In this document: positions 36,398 through 45,652 of the stretch, piece by piece
Numbering within the stretch: the stretch's first letter is position 1
How the letters are laid out: every line of letters begins with the position of its first letter
From: Mycobacterium sp. 236(2023)
GTDB lineage: Bacteria > Actinomycetota > Actinomycetes > Mycobacteriales > Mycobacteriaceae
Assembly: GCF_029623955.1 (NCBI RefSeq)
Contig: NZ_JARSBP010000002.1
Location: forward strand, 868,001-932,000
DNA length: 64,000 bases
Reading direction: 5' to 3'
Made by a program: the position numbers and the translations under genes
The notes under the pieces: generated by a model
The model's database searches: none
Told to the model about the DNA's origin: nothing
Seen by the model: only the letters and a program-made list of their open reading frames with translations

Positions 36398-37891
36398 TTA
36401 GCTGGTGCCTGCGGCCGCGGCCTTGCTCGGCCGGCGGCGACGGCGACGACGCGCGGGACGCGCACCGCCCTCGGTCGTCTCGGCACCGGCGTCGGTGTCC
36501 TCGGATGCGGGCTGCTCGGTCGTCCCTTCGACGTGGCCGCTGACGGACTGGCCGCCACGGGTGCGCCGACGGTTGCGATTGCGTGCGGGCTTCTCACGCG
36601 CCTCGCGGGGCTCACGCGGCTCGCGGGGCTCCTTGTCGGCGGTGCGCTTCGGCTTCCCGATCGACCCTCCGGCGTCGGTCGGGATCTTCAGCTCTTCGTA
36701 CAGGTGCGGCGAGCTGGAGTACGTCTCGGCGGGGTCGGGTGTTTCCAGCCCGAGGGCTTTGTCGATCATCGTCCAGCGCGGAAGCTCGTCCCAGTCGACG
36801 AGCGTGACGGCGATGCCGGTCTTGCCGGCGCGGCCGGTGCGGCCGATGCGGTGCACGTAGGACTGCTCGTCCTCGGGGATCTGGAAGTTGATGACGTGGG
36901 TGATGTCGTCGATGTCGATACCGCGGGCCGCGACGTCGGTGGCGACCAGAACGTCGACCTGGCCGGTACGGAACGCCTTGAGTGCCTTCTCGCGCGCTCC
37001 CTGGCCGAGGTCGCCGTGCACTGCGCCGACTTTGAAGCCGCGCTCGCCGAGTTCGTCGGCGACCTTCTGGGCGGTGCGCTTGGTGCGGGTGAAGATCATC
37101 GTGGCGCCGCGGCCCTCGGCCTGCAGGATGCGGCTGACCATCTCGACCTTGTCGAGTGCGTGCGCCCGGTAGGCGAACTGCTCGGTGGTGTCGTGTGTGG
37201 CCGAGCCTTGAACGCCCTCCGCGCGAATGTGCGTCGGCTGGGTCATGAACGTGCGGGCCAGCGTGATGATGGGGTCCGGCATGGTCGCCGAGAACAGCAT
37301 CGCCTGACGCTTGTCCGGGATCTGCTTGAGGATCCGCTCGATGTCGGGGAGGAAGCCCAGATCGAGCATCTCGTCGGCCTCGTCGAGGACCAGCGTCGAG
37401 AGCCCGCCGAGCTGCAGGTGGCCCTGCTGGGCGAGGTCGAGGAGGCGGCCGGGGGTGCCGACGACGACGTCGACGCCCTTCTGCAGCGCTTCGATCTGCG
37501 GCTCGTAGGGGCGTCCACCGTAGATCGAGGTCACGGTCAGCTTGCGGGACTCATCGGCCATGAGGTACTTCGACGCGCCGACGAGGTCTTCGTACACCTG
37601 GATACAGAGTTCGCGGGTGGGGACGACGACGAGGGCGCGCGGGATCCCGGTCAGGGGACGCTCGGTGTCGGTGCTGATCCGGTGCAGCAGCGGCACGCCG
37701 AAGGCGAAGGTCTTGCCCATGCCGGTGCGGGCCTGGCCGATCAGGTCGTCGCCGGCCAGCGCCAGGGGCAGTGTCAGCTCCTGGATCGCGAAGGCGTGTT
37801 CGATGCCTTTCTCGGCGAGCGCGCGCACGATCTCGTCGCGGACGCCGAGTTCGGCGAATGTCGGGGTGGGATGCGGGGTTACGGGAGTCAT
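36398..37891 (-). CDS. rhlE: DEAD-box RNA helicase RhlE
   Basis: The 497-residue protein has the full set of DEAD-box motifs: Q-motif region (FAIQELTLP), I (ARTGMGKT), Ia (PTRELC), II (DEAD in VLDEADEM), III (SAT), V (ATDVAARGID) and VI (HRIGRTGRAG). The ~110-residue C-terminal tail is rich in Arg, Lys and repeated PRE units, suited to RNA or ribosome binding. The start at ATG 37891 (TPVTPHPTPTFAELG) fits the family; TTG 37921 is possible. Upstream to 38147 is a 256-bp gap with no gene. Confidence 0.94.
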   Translation of the reverse strand: MTPVTPHPTPTFAELGVRDEIVRALAEKGIEHAFAIQELTLPLALAGDDLIGQARTGMGKTFAFGVPLLHRISTDTERPLTGIPRALVVVPTRELCIQVYEDLVGASKYLMADESRKLTVTSIYGGRPYEPQIEALQKGVDVVVGTPGRLLDLAQQGHLQLGGLSTLVLDEADEMLDLGFLPDIERILKQIPDKRQAMLFSATMPDPIITLARTFMTQPTHIRAEGVQGSATHDTTEQFAYRAHALDKVEMVSRILQAEGRGATMIFTRTKRTAQKVADELGERGFKVGAVHGDLGQGAREKALKAFRTGQVDVLVATDVAARGIDIDDITHVINFQIPEDEQSYVHRIGRTGRAGKTGIAVTLVDWDELPRWTMIDKALGLETPDPAETYSSSPHLYEELKIPTDAGGSIGKPKRTADKEPREPREPREAREKPARNRNRRRTRGGQSVSGHVEGTTEQPASEDTDAGAETTEGGARPARRRRRRRPSKAAAAGTS

Positions 37892-38147
37892 GCTCGGTAA
37901 ACGAAGCCTTTCACTATTCAATCCTCATGCGTTTCCACGCGCGCATGAAGTTGTGAAGTGAGAACTTCCGGGCCCTGCGCTGAGGGGGCGGGCCGCCTAC
38001 ATGCACGCACATTTCCAAGGTGTCTGCGGCGAGAGCTGCCGGCGTGACCTGGGTTGATCCGTCGGTATTCGCACCGACACCACCGCCATGGTAGCTGGTC
38101 GCCTGCTCAGAAGCGGCATCGCCGCGGGTGGCCATTAGAGTTGGGCC

Positions 38148-38861
38148 ATGACTTCGACGCCGCCTGCGGCCGCTGCATCCGCTTCTGCGGGCGAGCCCGA
38201 GGGGGCGGACGGACCCCGTGTGTCGCTCGGCCACGACGGCATCAACGAGCTGTTCGCGCTCCTCGCCTACGGCGAAGTCGCCGCGTTCTACCGGCTGACC
38301 GAAGAAGCCAGGATGGCGCCCAACCTGAACGGCCGGATCAACATGGCGAGCATGGCGGCCGCGGAGATGAACCACTACGAGGTGCTTCGCGACGCGCTGG
38401 AGCGGCGCGGTGTCGACATCGTCCCGGCGATGACGAAGTACGCGTCCGCGCTGGAGAACTATCACCGCCTGACCACGCCGAGCACATGGCTGGAGGCGCT
38501 GGTCAAGACCTATGTCGGGGATGCGCTCGCCGCGGATTTCTATCTGGAGATCGCCGACGTGATGCCCGACGAGGTCGCCGACGTGGTCCGTTCGGTGCTG
38601 GCCGAGACGGGACATTCGCAGTTCGTCGTCGCCGAGGTCCGGGCGGCGGTGACGGCCAGCGACCGTCAGCGCCACCGGCTGGCGCTGTGGTCGCGGCGGC
38701 TGCTCGGCGAGGCGATCACCCAGGCCCAGTTCGTCCTGGCCGACCATGACGAACTCGTCGACCTGGTCATGGCAGGCGGGGGACTGTCGCAGATGACCGG
38801 CTTCTTCGAACGGCTGCAGCAGACCCACAGCAGCCGCATGCAGGAACTCGGCCTGGCCTGA
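38148..38861 (+). CDS. Ferritin-like MiaE_2-type protein (Rv3210c)
   Basis: This 237-residue, mostly helical protein is of the ferritin-like MiaE_2 family. Possible di-metal ligands are the Glu of AYGEVAAFYR, Glu/His of AAEMNHYE and Glu/His of LAETGHSQF. It may be an iron-dependent oxygenase; MiaE-type tRNA hydroxylation is suggested by the family name only. TAGAGT (38136-38141) lies 6 nt before ATG 38148, a leaderless layout. The stop falls inside the perfect palindrome GGCCTGACGTCAGGCC (38855-38870), which may help end transcription from both sides. Confidence 0.85.
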   Translation: MTSTPPAAAASASAGEPEGADGPRVSLGHDGINELFALLAYGEVAAFYRLTEEARMAPNLNGRINMASMAAAEMNHYEVLRDALERRGVDIVPAMTKYASALENYHRLTTPSTWLEALVKTYVGDALAADFYLEIADVMPDEVADVVRSVLAETGHSQFVVAEVRAAVTASDRQRHRLALWSRRLLGEAITQAQFVLADHDELVDLVMAGGGLSQMTGFFERLQQTHSSRMQELGLA

Positions 38862-38869
38862 CGTCAGGC

Positions 38870-39664
38870 CTATCGCGTGCAGTTGGTGATGATCGAGTTG
38901 TTGTTCTGCACGGCGATCAATGAACCGTTGGCGTCGAGGATCGCGCAGTTGAGCTGACCCGACACGCTGGTCGCGGTCACCGAGCTCAGCGAGACGCCCG
39001 GGTTCAGCACGATCGTCTTCGTCCACGGCAGCGCCGCGTTCACATCGGTCTGCAGTGCGCCCTGCGCGTCGGTGTAGATCACCGTCACGAGGTCGAGCAG
39101 TGCGCGATTGCCGGTGATCCGGTAGGTGACGGTTCCGGGCACGGCGGCTGCCGGCGGCGGCGCGGCCTGCGGTGCAGGCAGCACAGGAGCCGGTGCGGCG
39201 GGCGCGGCGACCACGGGGGCCTCAGCGCTCGGGGTCACGGTGGTCACCGTCTCCGCGGGCAGGGACGGGGCAGCCGGGGCGGCAGCGCGCGGGGCCGGCG
39301 CCGCTGACGGTTCGGGTGCGCTGGAGGTCGGCAGCGGGGACGCGACCGTCGCCGACACCGAACCGCTGTCGCCGCCACCCAGGATCATGCTGGCGGTGAT
39401 CACGGCGACGAACAGGATCGCGCCTGCCACGCCGCCGATCCACATCCACCGACGGTCGAGCCGGGCCTCGTCGATGTAGTCGTCGTAATTCTCCGCGGCG
39501 TCGTAGCCGTCGCCGGGGTACGGGGGCAGCGCGTCGGTGTCCAGGTCGTCGTAGCCGTCTGGATCCGTCCCGTAGCTGCCGCGCCGGCCGCTGCCTCGCG
39601 GGGTGCGGATGCGCTCCGTCGGCGTCAGAGAATACGGTGATTGCGCGGTATAAGACCTGTTCAT
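38870..39664 (-). CDS. MmpS-like membrane protein (Rv3209-like)
   Basis: The 264-residue protein has a Tyr/Asp/Gly-rich cytosolic N-terminus (1-70), one membrane helix (~73-96), a long Pro/Ala-rich linker and a C-terminal MmpS-type beta-sandwich domain (TVTYRITGNRALLDLVTVIY to the end). MmpS proteins usually pair with MmpL transporters, but no mmpL is adjacent. The ATG at 39664 has GGGAAAG upstream. Tail-to-tail with the ferritin-like gene. Confidence 0.85.
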   Translation of the reverse strand: MNRSYTAQSPYSLTPTERIRTPRGSGRRGSYGTDPDGYDDLDTDALPPYPGDGYDAAENYDDYIDEARLDRRWMWIGGVAGAILFVAVITASMILGGGDSGSVSATVASPLPTSSAPEPSAAPAPRAAAPAAPSLPAETVTTVTPSAEAPVVAAPAAPAPVLPAPQAAPPPAAAVPGTVTYRITGNRALLDLVTVIYTDAQGALQTDVNAALPWTKTIVLNPGVSLSSVTATSVSGQLNCAILDANGSLIAVQNNNSIITNCTR

Positions 39665-39919
39665 GCCACTTTCCCAGTTGCCTGAATCCGTTTTCGTGGC
39701 CGATGCTACTGAGACGGAAGTGACCAGTGGGACTGACGCGCCTTCATCGCGGTCACGGTCGGGACTCGGTTCGGTCGCCGCGCTGTTATGGCCGCGACAG
39801 CGGGTGCGCGACGACGCCGTTCGCTGGCCGCGTACGAGGCCGCCCGGCGGCGGCCTATTTCGCCGACGTCCACTAGCCTCCTTGGAGTAGACGAGCACAC
39901 GAACAGAAGGGTTCTCACC

Positions 39920-40174
39920 GTGGAGGTCAAGATCGGTGTCACCGACAGCCCGCGCGAGCTGGTTTTCGCCAGCGCACAGACGCCGGCCGAGGTGGAGAAG
40001 TTGGTCACCGACGCGCTGAGTGGCGAACCCGCCGTCCTCGGTCTCACCGACGAGAAGGGGCGACGGTTCCTCGTGCAGTCCGCGCGGATCGCCTACGTCG
40101 AGATCGGTGCCGCCGATTCGCGTCGCGTCGGGTTCGGTGTGAACGCGCTGGGCGCTGAGGTCACGAAGGGCTAG
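39920..40174 (+). CDS. DUF3107 protein TB9.4
   Basis: The 84-residue protein (VEVKIGVTDSPRELVFASAQ ...) belongs to DUF3107, a small actinobacterial family that includes M. tuberculosis TB9.4. The function is unknown. GTG 39920 with GAAGGG 8 nt upstream gives the family start; upstream codons back to 39788 are not conserved in style. Convergent with the TetR gene. Confidence 0.9.
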   Translation: MEVKIGVTDSPRELVFASAQTPAEVEKLVTDALSGEPAVLGLTDEKGRRFLVQSARIAYVEIGAADSRRVGFGVNALGAEVTKG

Positions 40175-40180
40175 CCGACG

Positions 40181-40223
40181 GCGTTCCCGCGGCGCGTACT
40201 CACGAGAAGCGCTGCGGGAACGC
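40181..40223. terminator. Hairpin between DUF3107 and tetR
   Basis: GCGTTCCCGC (40181-40190) pairs with GCGGGAACGC (40214-40223), 10 bp with a 23-nt loop. A shorter alternative hairpin, GCTGCG-GGAA-CGCAGC, sits at 40211-40226. It lies between convergent genes; there is no clear U-tract. Confidence 0.55.
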
Positions 40224-40244
40224 AGCTTCGGCGAACTGGCGGGA

Positions 40245-40937
<693 letters not shown>

Positions 40938-41122
40938 TCACCGGCGCGACCGGCGTCATGAATTCGCTTCGAATGACAGTACTACCGTTGGCTGACCATA
41001 CGCCGCAGGACAGCTGGCCCCGTCGCTCCGCGACGTTCGGACCTGCGTTCTGTGGCAGTTGGGAGTCCGCTTCGGTGGCGCGCCAGAGCAGCAACTCTGT
41101 TGACCTGTGTCATCCTGTCTCG

Positions 41123-42181
41123 GTGACCTACGACCCCCGCACGCGAGGAGGGGACGTGGGTCCGGGGCGCCCGGGGAACAGCCGCGCACCGGTGCTGCAT
41201 GACGAGTGGCGGGAGCCGCTTCGCGCGCAACGGGACCCGCTGGCCGAGCAGCCGGGCCGGGTCCGCGCCAACCGGGACGAGCGCGCGCACTGGCGCAAGC
41301 AGACCTGGATCGGACGTTTCGTCTCCACCTACGGATGGCGGGCGTATGCACTGCCGCTTCTGGTGGTGCTGACCGTGGTCGTCATCTATCAGACGATCAC
41401 CGGCACCAGCGCGCCGCCGGCCGTCGATGAGGAAGGGCCAGTGCAGGGGCCGCCGACGATCGGCATGGCCAGTACTGCGATCGTCGGTGCACCGCCCAAG
41501 GGGCTCACGGAGTTCGATGCGAGCCTGCCGACGGGGATCCTGCCGCAAGGCGGTGCGTTCACCGAGGCCGGCGCCCGCACCTGGCATGTCGTGCCGGGCG
41601 GCTACCCGCAGATCGGGCAGGGCACCACGAAGGTCTTCACCTACACCGTCGAGGTCGAGGACGGCATCGACACGACCAGCTTCGGCGGCGACGAAGGTTT
41701 CGCCCGGATGGTCGATGAGACGCTGACCAACCCGAAGAGCTGGACGCACAACCCCGAGTTCGCGTTCACGCGAGTTGACGCCGCATCAGGGGTGGATCCC
41801 GATTTCCGGGTGTCGCTCACGTCACCGATGACGATCCGCGACGGCTGCGGCTACGACATCCAGCTCGAGGCGTCCTGCTACAACCCGGCGTTCGAGGGGG
41901 AGTCGCGGGTGTTCCTCAACGAGGCGCGCTGGGTTCGCGGCGCGGTGCCGTTCCAGGGGGACATCGGCTCGTATCGGCAGTATGTGATCAACCACGAGGT
42001 CGGCCATGCCATGGGATACGCCCGGCACGAGCAGTGCCTGGAGAACGGCGCGCTGGCGCCGATCATGATGCAGCAGACGTTCTCCACGGCCAACAACGAT
42101 GCGGCGAAGTTCGACCCCGGCACGGTGACGGCCGACGGGCTGACATGCCGTTTCAATCCGTGGCCGTATCCGATCGCCTGA
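41123..42181 (+). CDS. DUF3152 zinc metalloprotease-like membrane protein (Rv3207c)
   Basis: The 352-residue protein has a charged cytosolic N-terminus, one membrane helix (~74-92) and an extracytoplasmic DUF3152 domain with HEVGHAMGYARH at about 291-302, the HExGHxxGxxH zinc motif of metzincin-like peptidases. Two Cys pairs (GCGYDIQLEASC; CLEN/LTC) may form disulphides. The substrate is unknown. GTG 41123 follows CATCCT (41111-41116) by 6 nt, supporting a leaderless start. Confidence 0.87.
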   Translation: MTYDPRTRGGDVGPGRPGNSRAPVLHDEWREPLRAQRDPLAEQPGRVRANRDERAHWRKQTWIGRFVSTYGWRAYALPLLVVLTVVVIYQTITGTSAPPAVDEEGPVQGPPTIGMASTAIVGAPPKGLTEFDASLPTGILPQGGAFTEAGARTWHVVPGGYPQIGQGTTKVFTYTVEVEDGIDTTSFGGDEGFARMVDETLTNPKSWTHNPEFAFTRVDAASGVDPDFRVSLTSPMTIRDGCGYDIQLEASCYNPAFEGESRVFLNEARWVRGAVPFQGDIGSYRQYVINHEVGHAMGYARHEQCLENGALAPIMMQQTFSTANNDAAKFDPGTVTADGLTCRFNPWPYPIA

Positions 42182-42250
42182 TTTCCGCAAGACCTGCACC
42201 GCGAGCGCACGTGTTTGTACGCTGACGCGCCGCAAATCCCGTACCTGTGT

Positions 42251-42275
42251 GCGCGCTCGCCGCATTCGAGCGCGC
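42251..42275. terminator. Possible terminator after the DUF3152 gene
   Basis: GCGCGCTCG (42251-42259) pairs with CGAGCGCGC (42267-42275) around a 7-nt loop. No U-tract follows, so function is uncertain. Confidence 0.4.
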
Positions 42276-42352
42276 GGGAAGCGATAGGGCCTCGTTGCTG
42301 TTGAGATTTAGACCTGCTGAGATGGTGGATAGCCCAACCAAGGAGATTGTCG

Positions 42353-43531
42353 GTGTCATCACCGTTGCCGCCGCTGGTCAAGCCAGCGGCTGAACTCACT
42401 CGCGAAGAGGTCGCGCGCTACAGTCGCCACCTCATCATCCCTGACCTCGGCCTTGACGGGCAGAAGCGGTTGAAGAACGCCCGCGTCCTCGTCATCGGCG
42501 CCGGCGGGCTCGGATCGCCCACGCTGCTGTATCTCGCCGCCGCAGGCGTCGGCACCATCGGCATCGTCGAGTTCGACGTCGTCGACGAATCCAACCTGCA
42601 GCGCCAGATCATTCACGGCCAGTCCGACATCGGGCGCTCCAAGGCGCAGAGCGCCAAGGAGTCGGTCCTCGAGGTCAACCCGCTCGTCAACGTCAATCTG
42701 CACGAGTTCCGTCTCGAACCGGACAACGCGGTCGAGCTCTTCGAGCAATACGACCTGATCCTCGACGGCACGGACAACTTCGCGACCCGCTACCTCGTCA
42801 ACGACGCCGCGGTGCTGGCCGGCAAGCCCTACGTGTGGGGTTCGATCTACCGCTTCGAAGGCCAGGTCTCGGTCTTCTGGGAGGACGCGCCCAACGGCCT
42901 GGGCCTGAATTACCGCGACCTCTACCCGGAGCCCCCGCCACCCGGCATGGTGCCGTCGTGCGCCGAGGGCGGCGTCCTGGGCATCCTCTGCGCGTCGATC
43001 GCGTCGGTGATGGGCACCGAGGCCATCAAGCTGATCACCGGAATCGGTGAGCCGCTGCTGGGCCGTCTGATGGTGTACGACGCGCTCGACATGAGCTACC
43101 GCACGATCAAGATCCGCAAGGATCCGGCCACGCCGAAGATCACCGAGCTCATCGATTACGAGGCGTTCTGCGGTGCCGTGTCCGACGAGGCCGCCGAGGC
43201 CGCCGCGAATTCCACCATCACGCCTCGCGAGCTGCGCGAGCTGCTGGACTCCGGCAAGCCGGTGGCATTGATCGACGTGCGCGAGTCCGTCGAGTGGGAC
43301 ATCAACCACATCAAGGGCGCCGAGCTGATCCCGAAGGGTGCGTTCGAAACCGGTGAGGCGCTGTCGAAGCTGAAGGTCGATCAGACCCCGGTGTTTTATT
43401 GCAAGACCGGGGTGCGGTCGGCCGAGGTGCTCGCCATCGTGAAGAAGGCGGGCTTCTCCGACGCGCTGCACGTGCAGGGCGGAATCGTGGCTTGGGGCAA
43501 GCAACTCGAACCCGACATGGTGATGTACTAA
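42353..43531 (+). CDS. moeB1: MoeB/ThiF adenylyltransferase with rhodanese domain (MoeZ type)
   Basis: The 392-residue protein has an E1-like ThiF/MoeB domain (GAGGLGSP at the ATP site; RQIIHG; DGTDNFATRY) and a C-terminal rhodanese domain with the active-site loop YCKTGVRS. It activates the C-terminus of MoaD- and CysO-type sulfur carriers for molybdopterin and cysteine synthesis. GTG 42353 has AAGGAG (42340-42345) 7 nt upstream and gives exactly the M. tuberculosis length of 392. Confidence 0.95.
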   Translation: MSSPLPPLVKPAAELTREEVARYSRHLIIPDLGLDGQKRLKNARVLVIGAGGLGSPTLLYLAAAGVGTIGIVEFDVVDESNLQRQIIHGQSDIGRSKAQSAKESVLEVNPLVNVNLHEFRLEPDNAVELFEQYDLILDGTDNFATRYLVNDAAVLAGKPYVWGSIYRFEGQVSVFWEDAPNGLGLNYRDLYPEPPPPGMVPSCAEGGVLGILCASIASVMGTEAIKLITGIGEPLLGRLMVYDALDMSYRTIKIRKDPATPKITELIDYEAFCGAVSDEAAEAAANSTITPRELRELLDSGKPVALIDVRESVEWDINHIKGAELIPKGAFETGEALSKLKVDQTPVFYCKTGVRSAEVLAIVKKAGFSDALHVQGGIVAWGKQLEPDMVMY

Positions 43532-43567
43532 CGCTGGGTTGGGCATCGCTGCGCTTACGCTGTTGCG

Positions 43568-44422
43568 GTGACCGCAGAGCGCCCGCCAGAGCACGTACTC
43601 GCAGCTTTCGGGCTGTCCGGAGTGCAACCGGCCCCGCTCGGATCGAGCTGGGAGGGTGGCTGGCGCTGCGGCGAGGTCGTGCTGTCGATGGTTGCCGACC
43701 ATGCCCGCGCCGCTTGGTCGGCGAAGATCCGGGAGACGTTGTTCGTCGACGGGGTGCGGCTGGCCCGGCCCGTCCGCTCGACCGACGGTCGCTACGTGGT
43801 CGCGGGCTGGCGGGCCGACACCTACGTCGCGGGCACCCCTGAGCCGCGCCACGACGAAGTCGTCTCTGCCGCAGTGCGGTTGCACGAGGCGACGGCGAAA
43901 CTGGAGCGCCCCCGGTTCCTGACTCAGCCGCCGATCGCGCCGTGGGGTGACGTCGACGTATTCATCGCCGCCGATCGGGCCGCGTGGGAGGAACGCCCGC
44001 TGCATTCGCTTCCGCCGGGCGCGCAGGTCGGACCGGGCAGCGCGGACGGCCAGAAGTCCATCGAGCTGATCAACCAGCTCGCGACGCTGCGCAGGCCGAC
44101 GAAGAGTCCCAGCCAGCTGGTGCACGGGGACCTTTACGGCACAGTGCTTTTCGCCGGAACGGCGGCGCCGGGGATCACCGACATCACGCCGTACTGGCGT
44201 CCGCCGGCGTGGGCCGCCGGTGTGGTCGTGGTTGACGCGATCGCCTGGGGCGAGGCGGATGACGCGCTGATCGAGCGCTGGTCCGCGCTGCCGGAGTGGC
44301 CGCAGATGCTGTTGCGGGCCTTGATGTTCCGTCTCGCCGTGCACGCACTGCACCCGCGGTCGACGGCTGCCGCCTTCCCCGGTCTGTCCCGCACCGCCGC
44401 GCTGGTGCGCCTGGCTCTCTGA
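43568..44422 (+). CDS. TIGR02569-type aminoglycoside phosphotransferase-like protein (Rv3205c)
   Basis: The 284-residue protein has an APH/choline-kinase-like fold of an actinobacterial family (GLSGVQPAPLGSSWEGGW at the start). The Brenner motif HGDxxxxN appears as HGDLYGTV: the Asp base is kept but the metal-binding Asn is replaced by Val, so kinase activity is doubtful. The function is unknown. TACGCT (43556-43561) lies 6 nt before GTG 43568, a leaderless layout. Confidence 0.85.
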   Translation: MTAERPPEHVLAAFGLSGVQPAPLGSSWEGGWRCGEVVLSMVADHARAAWSAKIRETLFVDGVRLARPVRSTDGRYVVAGWRADTYVAGTPEPRHDEVVSAAVRLHEATAKLERPRFLTQPPIAPWGDVDVFIAADRAAWEERPLHSLPPGAQVGPGSADGQKSIELINQLATLRRPTKSPSQLVHGDLYGTVLFAGTAAPGITDITPYWRPPAWAAGVVVVDAIAWGEADDALIERWSALPEWPQMLLRALMFRLAVHALHPRSTAAAFPGLSRTAALVRLAL

Positions 44423-44493
44423 GCCGGGCCGCGGAATAGCATTCCGGGCTGTGGTCCGGCCCGGTTCAGCAGCCCTGGCTTCTCGCTCGCGAG

Positions 44494-44790
44494 TCAGAAG
44501 GTGTGACGGTGCTCGGCCAGTGAGATTCTGCCGTCGTCGGCGAGCACGCCCTCGGCGCGCAATCGTTCCAGCTGACGGGTCTCCAGATGCGGGGCGGGAC
44601 GTCCCGTCGCCTTGATCACCCGATGCCAGGGCAGATCCGATGAGTCGGTGCGCATGATCCACGCGACGATGCGCGGGCTGGAAAGCCCTGCAGCGTCAGC
44701 GATATCACCGTAGGTCGACACCCGGCCGGACGGAATCGAGGCGACGAGACCACGGACCGTCTCGACCTGCTCCTCGGTGATGGCGGCCAT
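44494..44790 (-). CDS. Alkyltransferase-like protein (ATL)
   Basis: The 98-residue protein is the DNA-binding domain of the O6-methylguanine methyltransferase family with the active-site PCHR replaced by PWHR (LPWHRVIKATGR). ATL proteins bind O6-alkylguanine without removing the alkyl group and pass it to nucleotide excision repair. ATG 44790 begins 2 bp after the stop of the hydrolase gene, so the two form an operon. Confidence 0.9.
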   Translation of the reverse strand: MAAITEEQVETVRGLVASIPSGRVSTYGDIADAAGLSSPRIVAWIMRTDSSDLPWHRVIKATGRPAPHLETRQLERLRAEGVLADDGRISLAEHRHTF

Positions 44791-44792
44791 CG

Positions 44793-45575
44793 TCAGCCCA
44801 GCAGGTCCCGGATGGCGGCGGCCGTTTCGGCGGGTTTGGCCAGCGGCACCATGTGGTCGCAATCCCATTGCAGCAGAGTGAACTTTGGGCCGATCGCCGT
44901 TTCGAGGCCGGCGATCAGATCATCGCTGGCATACGGCGGTTCCGTGTAGGTGGCTCGCACCAGCGTGGTCGGGGTGCCGGTTGCCGGGACGGCGACGGGC
45001 CGTGTCAACTCGCTCCAGTAGCACAGCATCGCGGGGATGGAGATGCGCCAACCCACCCGTCCGTCTGCCGCATCGACGAGGTGTTCGTCGAGTTCGCGTT
45101 CGAGTTCGTCCTCGGCGACCTCGCTCCAGGACCCGCCGACCTTCTCCTGGCGGGCCTCCTCGCGATCGGTGTAGTCGGGGGAGCCGTACATGTCGTCGGC
45201 GACTTCCCGCATCCACCGGCCGTCGAGTGCCACCGCAGGATCCAGCAGGACCAGTCCGGCGACCAGATCCGGCCGGGCCGCAGCGAGGTTCAGCGCGACC
45301 GCTCCGCCGAACGAGTGGCCGGTGACGACGACCGGGCCGTCCGCTTCGGCATCGAGTAGGCCGGCCAGTGCCGCGACGTTCGCGTCGATCGTCCACGGCG
45401 CATCCCACGACGAGCGGCCGTGCCCGAGGAGGTCGGGGGCGACGGCGGGAACGCCGGGCAGGTGCTGGGCGAACAGGCTTTCCCAGCGTTTGCCGTGTCC
45501 GGTCAGGCCGTGGATCGCCAGCACACGCGGCGGCCCGGAGGGCCCGTAACGGTAGGTGCACAACACGTCGGTCAC
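44793..45575 (-). CDS. lipV: Alpha/beta hydrolase (LipV family)
   Basis: The 260-residue protein is an alpha/beta hydrolase with the oxyanion segment HGLTGHGKRW, the nucleophile elbow GHSFGGAVAL and a likely catalytic His in CDHMVPLAKP. It is homologous to Rv3203 LipV, annotated as an esterase/lipase. GTG 45575 gives a compact N-terminus (TDVLCTYRYGPSG); no strong SD is visible. Co-directional with the ATL gene. Confidence 0.88.
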   Translation of the reverse strand: MTDVLCTYRYGPSGPPRVLAIHGLTGHGKRWESLFAQHLPGVPAVAPDLLGHGRSSWDAPWTIDANVAALAGLLDAEADGPVVVTGHSFGGAVALNLAAARPDLVAGLVLLDPAVALDGRWMREVADDMYGSPDYTDREEARQEKVGGSWSEVAEDELERELDEHLVDAADGRVGWRISIPAMLCYWSELTRPVAVPATGTPTTLVRATYTEPPYASDDLIAGLETAIGPKFTLLQWDCDHMVPLAKPAETAAAIRDLLG

Positions 45576-45652
45576 AACGACGATGCTGCCAGGCCCGCCG
45601 GCCGCCGGCCTCGTGAGGGCGACTTGTCGGACCCCCGTGATGTCATGCCTGC

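Noticed and set aside
44494..44790. Active O6-methylguanine-DNA methyltransferase
   Set aside because: The acceptor Cys is replaced by Trp (PWHR), so it is an alkyltransferase-like binder.
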